Position numbers and translations under genes: made by a program. From an uncultured Pseudomonadota bacterium (GTDB lineage Bacteria; Pseudomonadota; Alphaproteobacteria; UBA3830): a DNA stretch of 64,000 nucleotides. How positions within the stretch are numbered: the stretch's first letter is position 1; each line of letters begins with the position of its first letter. The notes below the pieces were generated by a model. That model made no database searches and was not told the origin of the DNA. It worked only from the letters and a program-made list of their open reading frames with translations. Location: positions 50,481 through 114,480 of the forward strand of contig CACXWU010000002.1 in NCBI GenBank assembly GCA_902771535.1, read 5' to 3'. Shown in pieces: positions 16,516 to 26,486 of this stretch.

Positions 16516-17730
16516 TCAGCAGTGTCCTTTTATAAAGCCTGTTAAGTATAATGACCCTGTGACGACGATAAGGTCGCTGCCGGATGCTTTTGTGACGGCT
16601 TTCTCCAATGCTTCAATCGGATACTTTGATGAAAATTCTGCCGTGGATTTTACAAATTTCGAATAATTTTCGACTTCCAAAGTTTTTACGGGAGTTTCCG
16701 TCAGATATACGTGAAAATTTTGGATTGAACTCAATATCTTAATCATTTTATCAGAATCTTTGTCGGAACAAATTCCTACCACAAAATGAATATTTTCAAA
16801 TTCAAAATTTTGCAGGATTTCTATCAAACTTTGAATTCCTTGCGGATTGTGATCTCCCGATAAAAAAACATCTCGATTTTTGTATTGAATTTTTTCCATA
16901 CGACACGGCCAATTTACGTTTTTCAATACGCCAAGATATTTTTCGTAATCCGGGACCAAATATTTGAAAATTTCTATCGCCAAACTTGTATTCTCTACCG
17001 CCCGCTCACCAAGCAAGCTCAATTCATAACTTTGATTGTTTATGTTCACAAAATATTTCGGATATTTATTTTTGCAAACGAAATAATCCAATTTCGGAGC
17101 TTTAAAAAATCGCACATTTTTTTCAACCAAACATTTTGAATAAATATCTGAAATTTCTTCGGGAAATTCGGTATGAAACACAATATTATTTTTTCTGATA
17201 ATTCCGAACTTATTTTCTGCAATCGATCTCAGATCTTTTCCGAGAATATCTTCGTGCTCTATCCCGAGACGAGTTATGACACTCATGTCATGATCTATAG
17301 CATTGGTGGCATCCAAAGTTCCGCCCAATCCTATTTCAAAAATCGCGAAATCAATTTGTTTTTCAAAATAAAAATAATAAGCGGCAATTAAAGTTAGATA
17401 TTCGAAAAAGCTAAGATGAAAATCCGATAATTTAGCGTAGATAATTTTAAAAATCCGGGAAAAATCTATGTCTGAAATGTCGATTCCATTGTATTTTATC
17501 CGTTCATTGACTTTTATAATATGAGGAGACGAAAAAAATCCGATGTTTTTTCCCGCAGCAATCAAAAGCGTCTGTAATGTCGCACAAGTGGACCCCTTTC
17601 CATTCGTTCCCGTTACCAAAATCACCTTTTGCGGCGGAAATTTAATACCTAAAATTTCCAAACACTTCCTTAATTCGTCTGGCACATGGTATTTATTTTG
17701 CTTTTCCAAAAAACCCAAAATTTCTTGCAT
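16516..17730 (-). CDS. folC: Folylpolyglutamate synthase / dihydrofolate synthase
   Basis: The 404-residue Mur-ligase-like enzyme has the ATP loop VTGTNGKGSTCA at about residues 39-50, the following SSPHI.K.NERI folate-loop region, EIGLGGTLDATN and the C-terminal SGDHNPQG and VVTGSLYL elements. FolC adds glutamate to dihydropteroate and to folates in the cytoplasm. The length is close to typical. It stands divergent to glmM with about 57 bases between the start codons, so promoters for both must lie in or just around that gap. Confidence 0.9.
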   Translation of the reverse strand: MQEILGFLEKQNKYHVPDELRKCLEILGIKFPPQKVILVTGTNGKGSTCATLQTLLIAAGKNIGFFSSPHIIKVNERIKYNGIDISDIDFSRIFKIIYAKLSDFHLSFFEYLTLIAAYYFYFEKQIDFAIFEIGLGGTLDATNAIDHDMSVITRLGIEHEDILGKDLRSIAENKFGIIRKNNIVFHTEFPEEISDIYSKCLVEKNVRFFKAPKLDYFVCKNKYPKYFVNINNQSYELSLLGERAVENTSLAIEIFKYLVPDYEKYLGVLKNVNWPCRMEKIQYKNRDVFLSGDHNPQGIQSLIEILQNFEFENIHFVVGICSDKDSDKMIKILSSIQNFHVYLTETPVKTLEVENYSKFVKSTAEFSSKYPIEALEKAVTKASGSDLIVVTGSLYLTGFIKGHC

Positions 17731-17787
17731 GGATATCTCCGTTTTGCGGTGCTATTCTATAGTGGTTTCGTTATGGAGAAAATGGCT

Positions 17788-19110
17788 ATGAAAAAATTAT
17801 TCGGAACAGACGGTTTACGGGGAACTGCAAATGTTTATCCTCTGACTATTGATATATGTCGGAAACTAGCGCAGGCGATTTATAAAAAATTTCTAAGTCA
17901 TGATTTAAAAAGAAAAACAATTTTTATTGGAAAAGATACTCGTATTTCCGGAGATATTTTCGAACATTCATTGGCCGCGGAATTTTGCGCAATGGGAGCG
18001 GATGTAAAATTGCTAGGTATCATCCCTACCCCAGCAGTTTCGATATTAACGAAAAAATTCGGAGCAGACTTGGGAATCATGATTTCAGCATCCCATAATC
18101 CGTATAACGACAATGGAATAAAATTATTCAATTCTCTGGGATTAAAATTAAGCGATGAAGATGAACTCGAATTGGAGAACCTGATTTTTAACGACAAGGG
18201 AGATTATTCCGTATTGAACGACAAAGTCGGACGCGCAACCTGCGACCACATGGCACCCAAAGTCTATCAAGACATAATCGAAAGGCATTTTTCTTTCGAT
18301 AAGGAAGTTACGGGCAAATTGAACATAGTAGTCGATTCTTCAAACGGAGCATTATCGAAAATCGCCCCATGGATTTTCCAAAATTTGGGATTCAATATCG
18401 TTAGTTTATTTGATAATCCGAACGGCGTTAACATAAATGAAAACTGCGGAGTAACTCATCCTGAAGTTCTATCTCGCGCGGTCAAAAATAACAATGCGGA
18501 CTTCGGAGTCGCCTTCGACGGTGACGGAGATCGTGTTTTGATTTGCGATGAAACCGGACAACTATTAAACGGAGAAGATATTCTCGCGATCCTATCTCTT
18601 GAAGGAAATCATCTGGAAATTGTTTCAACAATCATGGCGAATTTCGGTTTCGAAAAATATTTAGAACGGCGCGGAATCAAATTGACGAAAACCAATGTCG
18701 GAGATCGTTATATTTCGGAATATCTGAGATATAATTCCGCAGATTTGGGAGGAGAACCTTCGGGACACATCATCATAAAGTCGCACGCTCCGACAGGAGA
18801 TGGGCTCTTTTCCGGATTAAAAGCCATCGAAATGATGTTGCGCAGCGGGAAAAAATTCAGCGAATTGCGATTATTTGATCCATGTCCATCAGTAAATAAA
18901 AACGTAAGAGTCACGGATAAATCTGTCATCGAAAACGAAAAAATAAAAAAAATTATCGAGAATTGCAGATCCGAGTTGTCGGGAAAAGGCAAGTTGATCG
19001 TACGTCCATCCGGAACGGAACCGTTAATTCGAATAACCGCGGAAGGAGAAAATTCGGATGAACTTCAAGATATCGTGGAAAAAATTTCTGCAGCTATTAG
19101 GGATGCCTAA
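17788..19110 (+). CDS. glmM: Phosphoglucosamine mutase
   Basis: The 440-residue enzyme opens KKLFGTDGLRG, has the active-site serine (Ser102) in ISASHNPYNDNGIK, the metal loop DGDGDR and the C-terminal phosphate-binding RPSGTEPLIR. It converts glucosamine-6-phosphate to glucosamine-1-phosphate for UDP-GlcNAc, the precursor of peptidoglycan and lipid A. The start is ATG 17788 because GGAGAA stands seven bases ahead. ATGs at 17773 and 17782 are in frame and cannot be excluded. The rmuC start follows three bases after the stop. Confidence 0.93.
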   Translation: MKKLFGTDGLRGTANVYPLTIDICRKLAQAIYKKFLSHDLKRKTIFIGKDTRISGDIFEHSLAAEFCAMGADVKLLGIIPTPAVSILTKKFGADLGIMISASHNPYNDNGIKLFNSLGLKLSDEDELELENLIFNDKGDYSVLNDKVGRATCDHMAPKVYQDIIERHFSFDKEVTGKLNIVVDSSNGALSKIAPWIFQNLGFNIVSLFDNPNGVNINENCGVTHPEVLSRAVKNNNADFGVAFDGDGDRVLICDETGQLLNGEDILAILSLEGNHLEIVSTIMANFGFEKYLERRGIKLTKTNVGDRYISEYLRYNSADLGGEPSGHIIIKSHAPTGDGLFSGLKAIEMMLRSGKKFSELRLFDPCPSVNKNVRVTDKSVIENEKIKKIIENCRSELSGKGKLIVRPSGTEPLIRITAEGENSDELQDIVEKISAAIRDA

Positions 19111-19113
19111 AAC

Positions 19114-20466
19114 ATGATTTCGGTAACTTTTTTGATAACAGGAGCATGTTTTTGCGTTGCCGTAATTATTTTTCAGCTGATCGTAATTCATAATCTCAAC
19201 AAGAAAAATTCCTTCCTGCTTCTGGAAAAGGTTCGGCTCGAGGAAAGGTGCAACGGTCTTGAACTTTCCGAAAAAAAATATGAGAATTTGTCCGAAAGTT
19301 ATTCTGAATTAGAAAAGAAAAACGTCCTGTTACAATCTAATTTGGAGCAGGAGAAAAAAAATCTGGCGGAAAAAATCACCTTACTGCAAAATGCCGAAAC
19401 AAAGTTGAGCGATACTTTCAAAGCCCTAAGCTCCGACGCTCTTTCGAAAAACAATCAGTCATTTTTGGATCTGGCCCAGGTCGCATTTTCTAAATTACAG
19501 GAAAAAGCAAAATCAGATCTCGAGCTCAATAAAAAATCCGTTAGTGATTTGGTTAATCCGATTAAATCTGCACTAGACGGAGTGGAACAGAAACTCGGCG
19601 ATCTCGAAAAATCTCGCGTTGGAGCCTATGAAGCGCTGAAGCAGCAGGTCGGCGATCTGATTATTTCCCAAAATTCTTTAAAAAATGAAACCAGTCGCTT
19701 GGTGTCGGCTCTAAAAACTCCGAACACTCGCGGACGCTGGGGGGAAATTCAACTGCGTCGAGTTGTCGAGCTTTCCGGAATGGTCGAGCATTGCGATTTT
19801 CGTGAGCAAATTTCAATGAACAACTCCGATGCAAAAATCCGTCCCGATATGGTGATATATTACCCGGGAAACAAACAGGTCGTTGTTGACTCGAAAGTCC
19901 CGTTAACGGCCTATTTAAAATCTATGGAAACTCAGAACGAAGTCGAAAGAAAAATTCTACTGAAGGACCACGCGAAGCAACTGCGCGATCATGTAATAAA
20001 GCTCTCGAAAAAAGAATACTGGTCTCAATTCCAAGACAGTCCGGAATTTGTGATTATGTTTCTGCCGGGAGAAATCTTTTTTTCCGCCGCGATAGAGCAA
20101 GATCCGGAGCTTATCGAATTCGCAATGCGAGAGAGGGTTTTGATTACAACCCCAACGACACTTTTAGCACTGCTCCACACAATCGCATGGGGATGGCGTC
20201 AGGAGAATTTGGCGGAAAATGCAAAACAAATCGTAAAAATGGGTCAAGAACTTTACAAGCGGCTGTGCGACATGTCGCAACATTTCGCAAATCTGGGGAA
20301 AAGTGTCTCCGGTGTCGTCAACTATTACAACAGAACGGTAGCTACTCTGGAAGGTCGCGTTTTGGTTAGTGCCAGAAAATTTACGGAAATCGAAAACCAC
20401 GAAAAAAATATTATTGAACTATCCGAAATCGACAACAGCGTAAGGCAAATTAACGAAAAATTGTAA
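19114..20466 (+). CDS. rmuC: DNA recombination protein RmuC
   Basis: The 450-residue protein has one N-terminal membrane helix (ISVTFLITGACFCVAVIIFQ), about 150 residues of coiled coil, and then the RmuC nuclease-like core. The core holds TRGRWGE.QLRR, REQISMNNSDAKIRPDMV.YYPG, VVDSKVPL.AY and FLPGE.FF.AA. RmuC limits inversions at short inverted repeats and has a PD-(D/E)XK-like fold. It follows glmM with almost no gap and is probably cotranscribed with it. Confidence 0.9.
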   Translation: MISVTFLITGACFCVAVIIFQLIVIHNLNKKNSFLLLEKVRLEERCNGLELSEKKYENLSESYSELEKKNVLLQSNLEQEKKNLAEKITLLQNAETKLSDTFKALSSDALSKNNQSFLDLAQVAFSKLQEKAKSDLELNKKSVSDLVNPIKSALDGVEQKLGDLEKSRVGAYEALKQQVGDLIISQNSLKNETSRLVSALKTPNTRGRWGEIQLRRVVELSGMVEHCDFREQISMNNSDAKIRPDMVIYYPGNKQVVVDSKVPLTAYLKSMETQNEVERKILLKDHAKQLRDHVIKLSKKEYWSQFQDSPEFVIMFLPGEIFFSAAIEQDPELIEFAMRERVLITTPTTLLALLHTIAWGWRQENLAENAKQIVKMGQELYKRLCDMSQHFANLGKSVSGVVNYYNRTVATLEGRVLVSARKFTEIENHEKNIIELSEIDNSVRQINEKL

Positions 20467-20524
20467 GACTATTGATATAGGACGATGGGATATTTGAGAG
20501 TCTGAAAATCTAAGGAGAAATAAC

Positions 20525-21340
20525 ATGAGCAAATCTGTGATTATAGAAAAATACAATTCGCAATGGCCTGTATTTTTTGAGAAAGAAGCTCAAAAAATCA
20601 AATCGGTAATGAAAGAAAACGTCGTTGAAATCCATCATGTAGGATCCACTTCTGTGCCGTTCCTCGCCGCAAAACCGATTATTGATATAATTCTCGCCAC
20701 AAGGGATTTGAATTCAGCCCGAAAATTTCTCATTTCAAAAAAGCTGGGATATCGATACAAAGGCGAGTACAATCTGCCGTTGCGAGATTTGTACGGGAAA
20801 AAAGACGAATTTGAGATATATCTGCACGTACATCGTGTCGATAGTCCGGAAATAGAGTTGAACTTGTTGTTTCGCAATTATTTAAGAAACCATCAGGAAG
20901 CTCGCAAGCAATATGAAGCCATAAAGTTAGCAGCAAGCAGTCAACCGAAGGCAGCGGAAAAAGTGGAAACGGGAATAACAAAATACAATCTGATGAAAAA
21001 TGATTTCATTGTTTCTATTCTTAAAAAAGCAGGTTTGTCCGGCGTTTGTCCTCGCTTCGTCACTCAAAAAGCCGAAGCTAAATTTTTTAACATGGTTAAA
21101 GATAAATTTTCTCCAAATTCTCACATTACAAAAAATTCCTCTCTTTCCGAACAAAACCCAAAAAAAATCATTCTTTACAAAGGAACGGAACTTATCGGAG
21201 CTGCAGAGATAGTCGAAGTTACTCCCGGCAGATTTTCGATAAATTTCGCTTGGACTAACGACAACGAAAAACTGCTGAAAAAATTTTCGCGCACGCTCGA
21301 AGACTGGATAAAGATAAGGGGAACAATCCCCCACTTCTAA
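20525..21340 (+). CDS. GrpB-family protein with a C-terminal extension
   Basis: Residues 1-170 match the GrpB/UPF0157 nucleotidyltransferase-like family: EKYNSQWP.FF, HHVGSTSVPFLAAKPIIDI and a long LHVHR segment. The family's reaction is not settled. It is typically about 170-190 residues, so the last 95 or so residues here are extra. They have a GNAT-like look (KIILYKGTELIGAAEIV, then strands and a final helix), but no clear acetyl-CoA loop is seen. The start is ATG 20525 behind AAGGAGAAATAAC. The first part is firm, the second speculative. Confidence 0.75.
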   Translation: MSKSVIIEKYNSQWPVFFEKEAQKIKSVMKENVVEIHHVGSTSVPFLAAKPIIDIILATRDLNSARKFLISKKLGYRYKGEYNLPLRDLYGKKDEFEIYLHVHRVDSPEIELNLLFRNYLRNHQEARKQYEAIKLAASSQPKAAEKVETGITKYNLMKNDFIVSILKKAGLSGVCPRFVTQKAEAKFFNMVKDKFSPNSHITKNSSLSEQNPKKIILYKGTELIGAAEIVEVTPGRFSINFAWTNDNEKLLKKFSRTLEDWIKIRGTIPHF

Positions 21341-21378
21341 AGCAATTCCGAAAGCGCCAAAATTCACTCAAGCCGTAG

Positions 21379-22986
21379 CTAAACCGTCATCTTAATCGCG
21401 CCGCACGGACATTCTGAAGCGCAAATTCCACATCCTTTGCAATAATCATAATTGATTTCCAAAGTTCCGTCCTCGTGCTTTATGATCGCATTGTCCGGAC
21501 AGTAGCTGTAACAATTATCGCAGTGAAAGCAATTTCCGCACGAAAAACATCTCATCGCTTCTTGAATTATTTCATTATTTGAGTAAGACACATCCTTCTC
21601 TTCGAAATCCAAATTTCCGAGACGGGACACCTCTTTTCTCTCATCCTTTTTGTAATATTCCGTATTGAGCTTTTTGAAATTCGCAACCTCATTTTTGGAA
21701 TTCGGAACATAGTCACGCCCCTGCAGAAACGCATCTATGCATTTTGCCGCTTTCTTTCCATATCCGATAGCATGAGTTACTGTTCTTTTCCCCAAAATTG
21801 CATCACCTCCGGCAAAAACTCCCTTTAGTCCGGTCATCATGCAATTATCTACATCGATAAGTCCCTTTTCAGATACGGAAATACCTTCGATTCCCTGAAG
21901 GAAAGAGCATTCAACCGCCTGTCCGATAGCGAAAATCACGCTGTCGGCAACTATCATCTCATTTTTCCCGGATCGAGATAAAATACCATTCTCTTCGTCG
22001 TAATCCATTTTATCCAGAATGACTTTTTTCCCGTTTATCGAAGAAATCGTCCGCAAACATAGAATTTCTATTCCTTCCGAAAGAGCATCCTGAATTTCCG
22101 TCTCATGCGCCGGCATATTATTAATCGTACGACGGTAAACAATTTTCACATCTTCCGCGCCCAACCGCAGTGCTGTACGCGCCGCGTCTATTGCAGTGTT
22201 TCCTCCTCCGTACACAACAACTGACTTTCCCAAATTCGGAAGATCATTCGAATCATCCTCCATCTTTTGGAATAAATCTATCGCACTCATGACAATCGCC
22301 TTGGATTCAACATCGATATTCACCGAAGAAGCTACACTTGCACCTATCGCCAAATATACCGCGTCATAATTCACGAGTTCATCTTTGAGATTTTCCACTT
22401 TTTTATTGCAAATAATATTTACACCGCTATCTTGAATTCTCTTTATCTCAGCGTCTAAAACATGGCGGGGCAAACGGTATTTCGGAACACCGTAGCGCAT
22501 CATTCCACCGAGATATTTGTGAGATTCGAAGAGATCGACATTGTATCCGAATTTCTTCAAAAAATATGCCGCAGTCAGACCGCTCGGCCCCGATCCGACA
22601 ATTAAAACTTTTTTGTCGCTATGAGCGTTGGACTTTTCAAAGCTCCAACCTTTTGCAATTGCCATATCTCCTATGGATCTTTCGATTAAATTTATGTTTA
22701 CAGAACCATCATACTGTCCACGATTGCAAACCTTCTCGCAGGTATGATAGCAAACTCTTCCCATCGTCGCCGGAAACGGATTGTTTTTCACCATCTCCTG
22801 CCATGCCTCAAAAAATTTCCCTTCCTGAGCCAGAGAAAGCCACTGCTGAATATTTTCTCCAGCCGGACACGTTACATTACAAGGAGGCAGCCTGTGAACA
22901 TACTCCGGACGAACCGTGCGCCATGAACCTGTCTTGTTGTTTAAACTCGTTTTTGGTTCCACAACTGTTGCAAAAGGCTTACTCAT
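21379..22986 (-). CDS. GltD-like flavoprotein fused to a two-cluster ferredoxin (PFOR partner)
   Basis: The 535-residue protein has an N-terminal iron-sulfur region with cysteines in CNVTCPAGE and [12 protein letters not shown]. Next come the FAD motif [17 protein letters not shown], the NAD(P) motif [16 protein letters not shown] and the second FAD motif G.FAGGDA. The last 60 residues hold two 4Fe-4S sites, [12 protein letters not shown] and [12 protein letters not shown], as in the delta subunit of pyruvate:ferredoxin oxidoreductase. It overlaps the porB stop by one base and is the fourth gene of the por operon. It probably moves electrons between reduced ferredoxin and NAD(P)H while also serving as the delta subunit. 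That dual role is inference. Confidence 0.85.
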   Translation of the reverse strand: MSKPFATVVEPKTSLNNKTGSWRTVRPEYVHRLPPCNVTCPAGENIQQWLSLAQEGKFFEAWQEMVKNNPFPATMGRVCYHTCEKVCNRGQYDGSVNINLIERSIGDMAIAKGWSFEKSNAHSDKKVLIVGSGPSGLTAAYFLKKFGYNVDLFESHKYLGGMMRYGVPKYRLPRHVLDAEIKRIQDSGVNIICNKKVENLKDELVNYDAVYLAIGASVASSVNIDVESKAIVMSAIDLFQKMEDDSNDLPNLGKSVVVYGGGNTAIDAARTALRLGAEDVKIVYRRTINNMPAHETEIQDALSEGIEILCLRTISSINGKKVILDKMDYDEENGILSRSGKNEMIVADSVIFAIGQAVECSFLQGIEGISVSEKGLIDVDNCMMTGLKGVFAGGDAILGKRTVTHAIGYGKKAAKCIDAFLQGRDYVPNSKNEVANFKKLNTEYYKKDERKEVSRLGNLDFEEKDVSYSNNEIIQEAMRCFSCGNCFHCDNCYSYCPDNAIIKHEDGTLEINYDYCKGCGICASECPCGAIKMTV

Positions 22987-23942
22987 TACATCCCTCCTAA
23001 TCTGTATTTTTCAATATTTCTGTTTGCTATTTTTTGCAAAATTCCGATATCTTCAGGCATCGCGTTCTTTCCGAACAAATGAGCAAATCTCTTTTGAACA
23101 CGCAGATATTCTTCTACCGGAATTTGATCTTCTATCGGAGTCGATCCGACCAAGACACCGTTTTCAGCTTCAAACAGAGGATACATCCCGCTCTTCAACG
23201 CCAACCTTGCGATGCGGATAGTCTCCGCAGTTGGGAATCCCCACCCCAACGGACATGGGCAATGTATTTGGATATATTTTGCTCCACGAATATTGATCGC
23301 CTTCGCTACCTTGCGCTCTAAATCGTGAATATTTCCGACGCTCGCAACCGCAACATAAGGTATCCCATGAGCCATTGCGATATCTGGAACATTTTTCCCC
23401 GTTTCAGGATCGCTTCCGTTGTACTGGCTGTTCGGCATTGTCGTCGCAGTTCTCGCTAAAGCCGGAGTCGCACTGGATCTCTGAACTCCCGTATTCATGT
23501 AAGCCTGGTTATCGTAACAAATGTACAAAACGTCATCATTTCGATCGAACATACCGGACAAACATCCCATCCCGATATCCGTGGTACCTCCGTCTCCTCC
23601 CTGGGCTATAACTCTGACGTCAGTTTGTCCCTTATTTTTGAAAGCCGCCGCAACTCCGCTGGCAACAGCCGCTGTATTTCCGAACAAAGAATGAATCCAA
23701 GGAACATTCCAAGAGTTGTCCGGAAACGAACAAGATACGACTTCCAAACACCCAGTAGCATTCACCACCGCAATTTTTCCTTTTGCCGCAGTAAACGCAG
23801 CATCAATCGCGCATCGAGCCGCCAAACCTTCACCGCATCCTTGGCATGCTCTGTGACCACTTGTCAGCGTGTTCGGCCTGTTAGAAGAGGACTGCACTGA
23901 GGTGTTTTGTCCGAATCTGTTCCCCATAGTTAAGCTGGACAT
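22986..23942 (-). CDS. porB: Pyruvate:ferredoxin oxidoreductase, beta subunit
   Basis: The 318-residue subunit binds thiamine diphosphate. Visible are [15 protein letters not shown] (cluster and ThDP region), [15 protein letters not shown] and the PorB mark [17 protein letters not shown]. With PorA and PorG it oxidises pyruvate and CoA to acetyl-CoA and CO2, passing electrons to ferredoxin. The QAYMNTG.QRS block favours pyruvate over 2-oxoglutarate as substrate. It lies one base after porA in the same transcript, behind GAGAGGAGAG. Confidence 0.9.
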   Translation of the reverse strand: MSSLTMGNRFGQNTSVQSSSNRPNTLTSGHRACQGCGEGLAARCAIDAAFTAAKGKIAVVNATGCLEVVSCSFPDNSWNVPWIHSLFGNTAAVASGVAAAFKNKGQTDVRVIAQGGDGGTTDIGMGCLSGMFDRNDDVLYICYDNQAYMNTGVQRSSATPALARTATTMPNSQYNGSDPETGKNVPDIAMAHGIPYVAVASVGNIHDLERKVAKAINIRGAKYIQIHCPCPLGWGFPTAETIRIARLALKSGMYPLFEAENGVLVGSTPIEDQIPVEEYLRVQKRFAHLFGKNAMPEDIGILQKIANRNIEKYRLGGM

Positions 23943-23943
23943 G

Positions 23944-25134
23944 TTACACTCTCCTCTCGTCTAAAACTGTTTTATATTCCTGTCGAATGACATCTTCTCT
24001 CAATCCAAGGAATATCAATTTATCTTTCGGCTTCTGGAAAACCTCGGACAGCATCGTCTTGGTAATAACCCGTCCGCCCAATCCCGCGATAACCGTAATA
24101 ATTTCAATATCCAAACCTTTGAGAGCTAGTTCGATTTCGCGAGAAAGAATTCCTCCGTGCCCCAATGCGAAAGCCTTTTCAACGACAATCACCCTTTTAG
24201 CATTCCTCAAAGCCTCGCGAATTTGCTCGTCAGGAAACGGTCTGTAAGAAACTACGGACATGACACCATACTTATTGCAACCGCTTGCTCGATTCAAATC
24301 ATCGACTGTGTCCTTGATCGATCCCAACACTGAACCCATAGCAACTATGATTGTCTCGGCTCCTTCCGTGTGATAAGTTCTGATCAATCCCCCAGAATTA
24401 CGCTTAAACCTCGCGCTAAATTCTCTGCCTACCTTCTCAATAACTGTTTTGGCTTCTAACTGACGAAGATGTGCCAAATATCTGACCTCCATAAACTCAG
24501 TCGTAGGAACCATCGCTCCGATAGCGCATGGATTCTTTGGATTCAAAGCAAACGCCGGCTCGTAAGGAGGTAAAAACTCGTCAACTTCGCTCTGCTCCGG
24601 CAAATCAACTTTCTCGTAAGCATGAGTAAGAATAAACCCGTCCATGCAAACCATTATCGGACACTTCACTGTCTCCGCTATTTTAAATGCCTGAATGTGC
24701 AGATCCGCCGCCTCCTGATTATTTTCAGCAAACATCATCAGCCATCCTGCATCTCTCGCCGACATCGCATCTGTATGATCATTCCATATATTCAACGGAG
24801 CCCCTATAGCCCTGTTTCCCAAGGTCATAACGATCGGCAATTCCAAACCCGAAGCGTTGTAGACAGCCTCCATCATGTAAAGTAATCCCTGACTCGAAGT
24901 CGCGGTATAGCTTCGCACTCCTGCAGCTTCGGATCCTATAGCTACACTGATCGCTGCCATCTCAGATTCAACATTGAGATATTGGCAATTCTCAAGCTGC
25001 CCACTTCTGACAAGCTCCCCTACTCCCTCAACGATGTGAGTTTGCGGAGTAATCGGGTAAGCACAAACAACTTCAGGACGACAAAGCGCAATCGCTCTGG
25101 CTACTGCCTGAGATCCTTCCAACTGATACAGCAT
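23944..25134 (-). CDS. porA: Pyruvate:ferredoxin oxidoreductase, alpha subunit
   Basis: The 396-residue subunit shows YPITPQTHIVE, the NVESEMAAISVAIGSEAAGVR core, TATSSQGLLYMMEAVYNASGLELPIVM and GAPLNIWNDHTDAMSARD, all typical of PorA. It forms the pyrimidine-binding half of the ThDP site. Its ATG overlaps the porG stop by one base (TAATG), which indicates translational coupling. The enzyme is oxygen-sensitive in most organisms, so its presence hints at a low-oxygen niche. No pyruvate dehydrogenase genes are in the window to compare. Confidence 0.92.
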   Translation of the reverse strand: MLYQLEGSQAVARAIALCRPEVVCAYPITPQTHIVEGVGELVRSGQLENCQYLNVESEMAAISVAIGSEAAGVRSYTATSSQGLLYMMEAVYNASGLELPIVMTLGNRAIGAPLNIWNDHTDAMSARDAGWLMMFAENNQEAADLHIQAFKIAETVKCPIMVCMDGFILTHAYEKVDLPEQSEVDEFLPPYEPAFALNPKNPCAIGAMVPTTEFMEVRYLAHLRQLEAKTVIEKVGREFSARFKRNSGGLIRTYHTEGAETIIVAMGSVLGSIKDTVDDLNRASGCNKYGVMSVVSYRPFPDEQIREALRNAKRVIVVEKAFALGHGGILSREIELALKGLDIEIITVIAGLGGRVITKTMLSEVFQKPKDKLIFLGLREDVIRQEYKTVLDERRV

Positions 25135-25673
25135 TACACCTCTCCCAATGTTCTTTCGTAAGCAACTTGCGCCGCTTTCACATTTTTTTCCGCTATTTTT
25201 CCAGAAAACTTTGTATTAATCGCTTTTATAACGGAATCTATCTTGATAACCCCGGTTAATGCGGCAAAACTTCCGAGCAAAACCGCGTTAGGTATCGGAC
25301 GCCCCACCTGCTCCAAAGCTATTTCCGTTGCACCAATACACTTTACTCTGGCATTATTCAAATCTGTTTCGATATCTTCAGGAGAATTAATCAACACGAA
25401 TCCATTATCAACAATTCCGTCAAAAGCTCGAGCTGACTCGATGACCGTTTTGTCCTGTATAATCACCGCATCAGGATTCAAAATCGGTTCACGTGAACGA
25501 ATTTCTTTTTCGGAAATTCTGCAAAAGGCTACCACTGGAGCTCCCATTCTCTCCGATCCGAAACTCGGAAAGGCCTGGGCATCTTTACCCTCTAAAAAAG
25601 CCGCGATGGACAACATCTCGGCAGCAGTAACAACTCCTTGTCCTCCTCTGCCGTGAATTCTTATCTGAAACAT
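25134..25673 (-). CDS. porG: Pyruvate:ferredoxin oxidoreductase, gamma subunit
   Basis: The 179-residue subunit begins FQIRIHGRGGQGVVTAAEMLS, the gamma-subunit glycine motif, and has AFPSFGSERMGAPV, ILNPDAVIIQD and PNAVLLGSFAA. It binds CoA and stabilises the complex. It is first in the por operon with AAGGAGG ahead of the ATG. A 69-base gap to the mlaF stop probably holds the operon promoter, though I found no clear -35/-10 pair there. Confidence 0.88.
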   Translation of the reverse strand: MFQIRIHGRGGQGVVTAAEMLSIAAFLEGKDAQAFPSFGSERMGAPVVAFCRISEKEIRSREPILNPDAVIIQDKTVIESARAFDGIVDNGFVLINSPEDIETDLNNARVKCIGATEIALEQVGRPIPNAVLLGSFAALTGVIKIDSVIKAINTKFSGKIAEKNVKAAQVAYERTLGEV

Positions 25674-25742
25674 CTGTCCTCCTTAAAAACCACCATCAAC
25701 ATACACAAAACCTATATGAAAATAAACCCTAAATTCATCTCA

Positions 25743-26486
25743 TTATTTTCTTAAAATTACGTTAGATGCTTTGTAGAAATTTTCGACAAACTCGTTTCCG
25801 CATCCTCTCATATCGTCGGCGTGTCCAGTCCAAACCATAACGCCCTTGTTAAGCAAAGACACCCTGTCTGCGAGGAACTCCGCAACTCTTAAATCATGAG
25901 TAATGGTAATTGCGGTAACGCCCAAAGACTGCACCGTATCTTTGAGAAGATTACAGATGACTCCTCCTGTAATAGGATCCAATCCAGAAGTCGGTTCATC
26001 GAAAACCAAAACCTCCGGCTCAAGCGAAATCGCCCTCGCCAAAGCTGCTCTTTTTTGCATACCTCCGGAAATTTCTGCAGGATATAAATCAAAAACGCTA
26101 TCTTCCAACCCGACAGAGTGCAATTTCTCCCTTGCAATCTCATTAACGGCATCTTTACTTTTGTTTATCTGAGACGCCGCAAATTTCACATTTTGGAGAA
26201 TTGTCATGGAATCGAATAGAGCATTTCCCTGAAACAGAATACTGAATTTCTTCATGTATTCCTTCCATCTATCGGGATCTTTAACGCTTATTCCATCTAC
26301 AACAATATCTCCGTCTGTTAATTCCAAAATTCCCAACAAACACCTTATCAGAACAGATTTACCACCTCCGGATTGTCCTAAAATAATATGAGATTCGCCC
26401 TTCTCTATTTTCAAGTTAACGCCATTCAGGACGCACAATCCCGTGTCAAACACTTTTCTGACATTATCGAATACAATCTTACTCAT
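25743..26486 (-). CDS. mlaF: Phospholipid transport ATPase MlaF
   Basis: The 247-residue ABC ATPase has Walker A ILGQSGGGKSVLI, signature SGGMQKRAALARAI, Walker B VLVFDEPTSGLDP and the ITHDL switch. The GQSGGGKS loop and the PAEISGGM signature are usual for MlaF/Ttg2A. It powers phospholipid movement between the two membranes to keep the outer membrane asymmetric. The start is ATG 26486, overlapping the mlaE stop by four bases. A longer frame upstream runs inside mlaE and is not used. mlaD and the rest of the pathway are not adjacent. Confidence 0.9.
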   Translation of the reverse strand: MSKIVFDNVRKVFDTGLCVLNGVNLKIEKGESHIILGQSGGGKSVLIRCLLGILELTDGDIVVDGISVKDPDRWKEYMKKFSILFQGNALFDSMTILQNVKFAASQINKSKDAVNEIAREKLHSVGLEDSVFDLYPAEISGGMQKRAALARAISLEPEVLVFDEPTSGLDPITGGVICNLLKDTVQSLGVTAITITHDLRVAEFLADRVSLLNKGVMVWTGHADDMRGCGNEFVENFYKASNVILRK

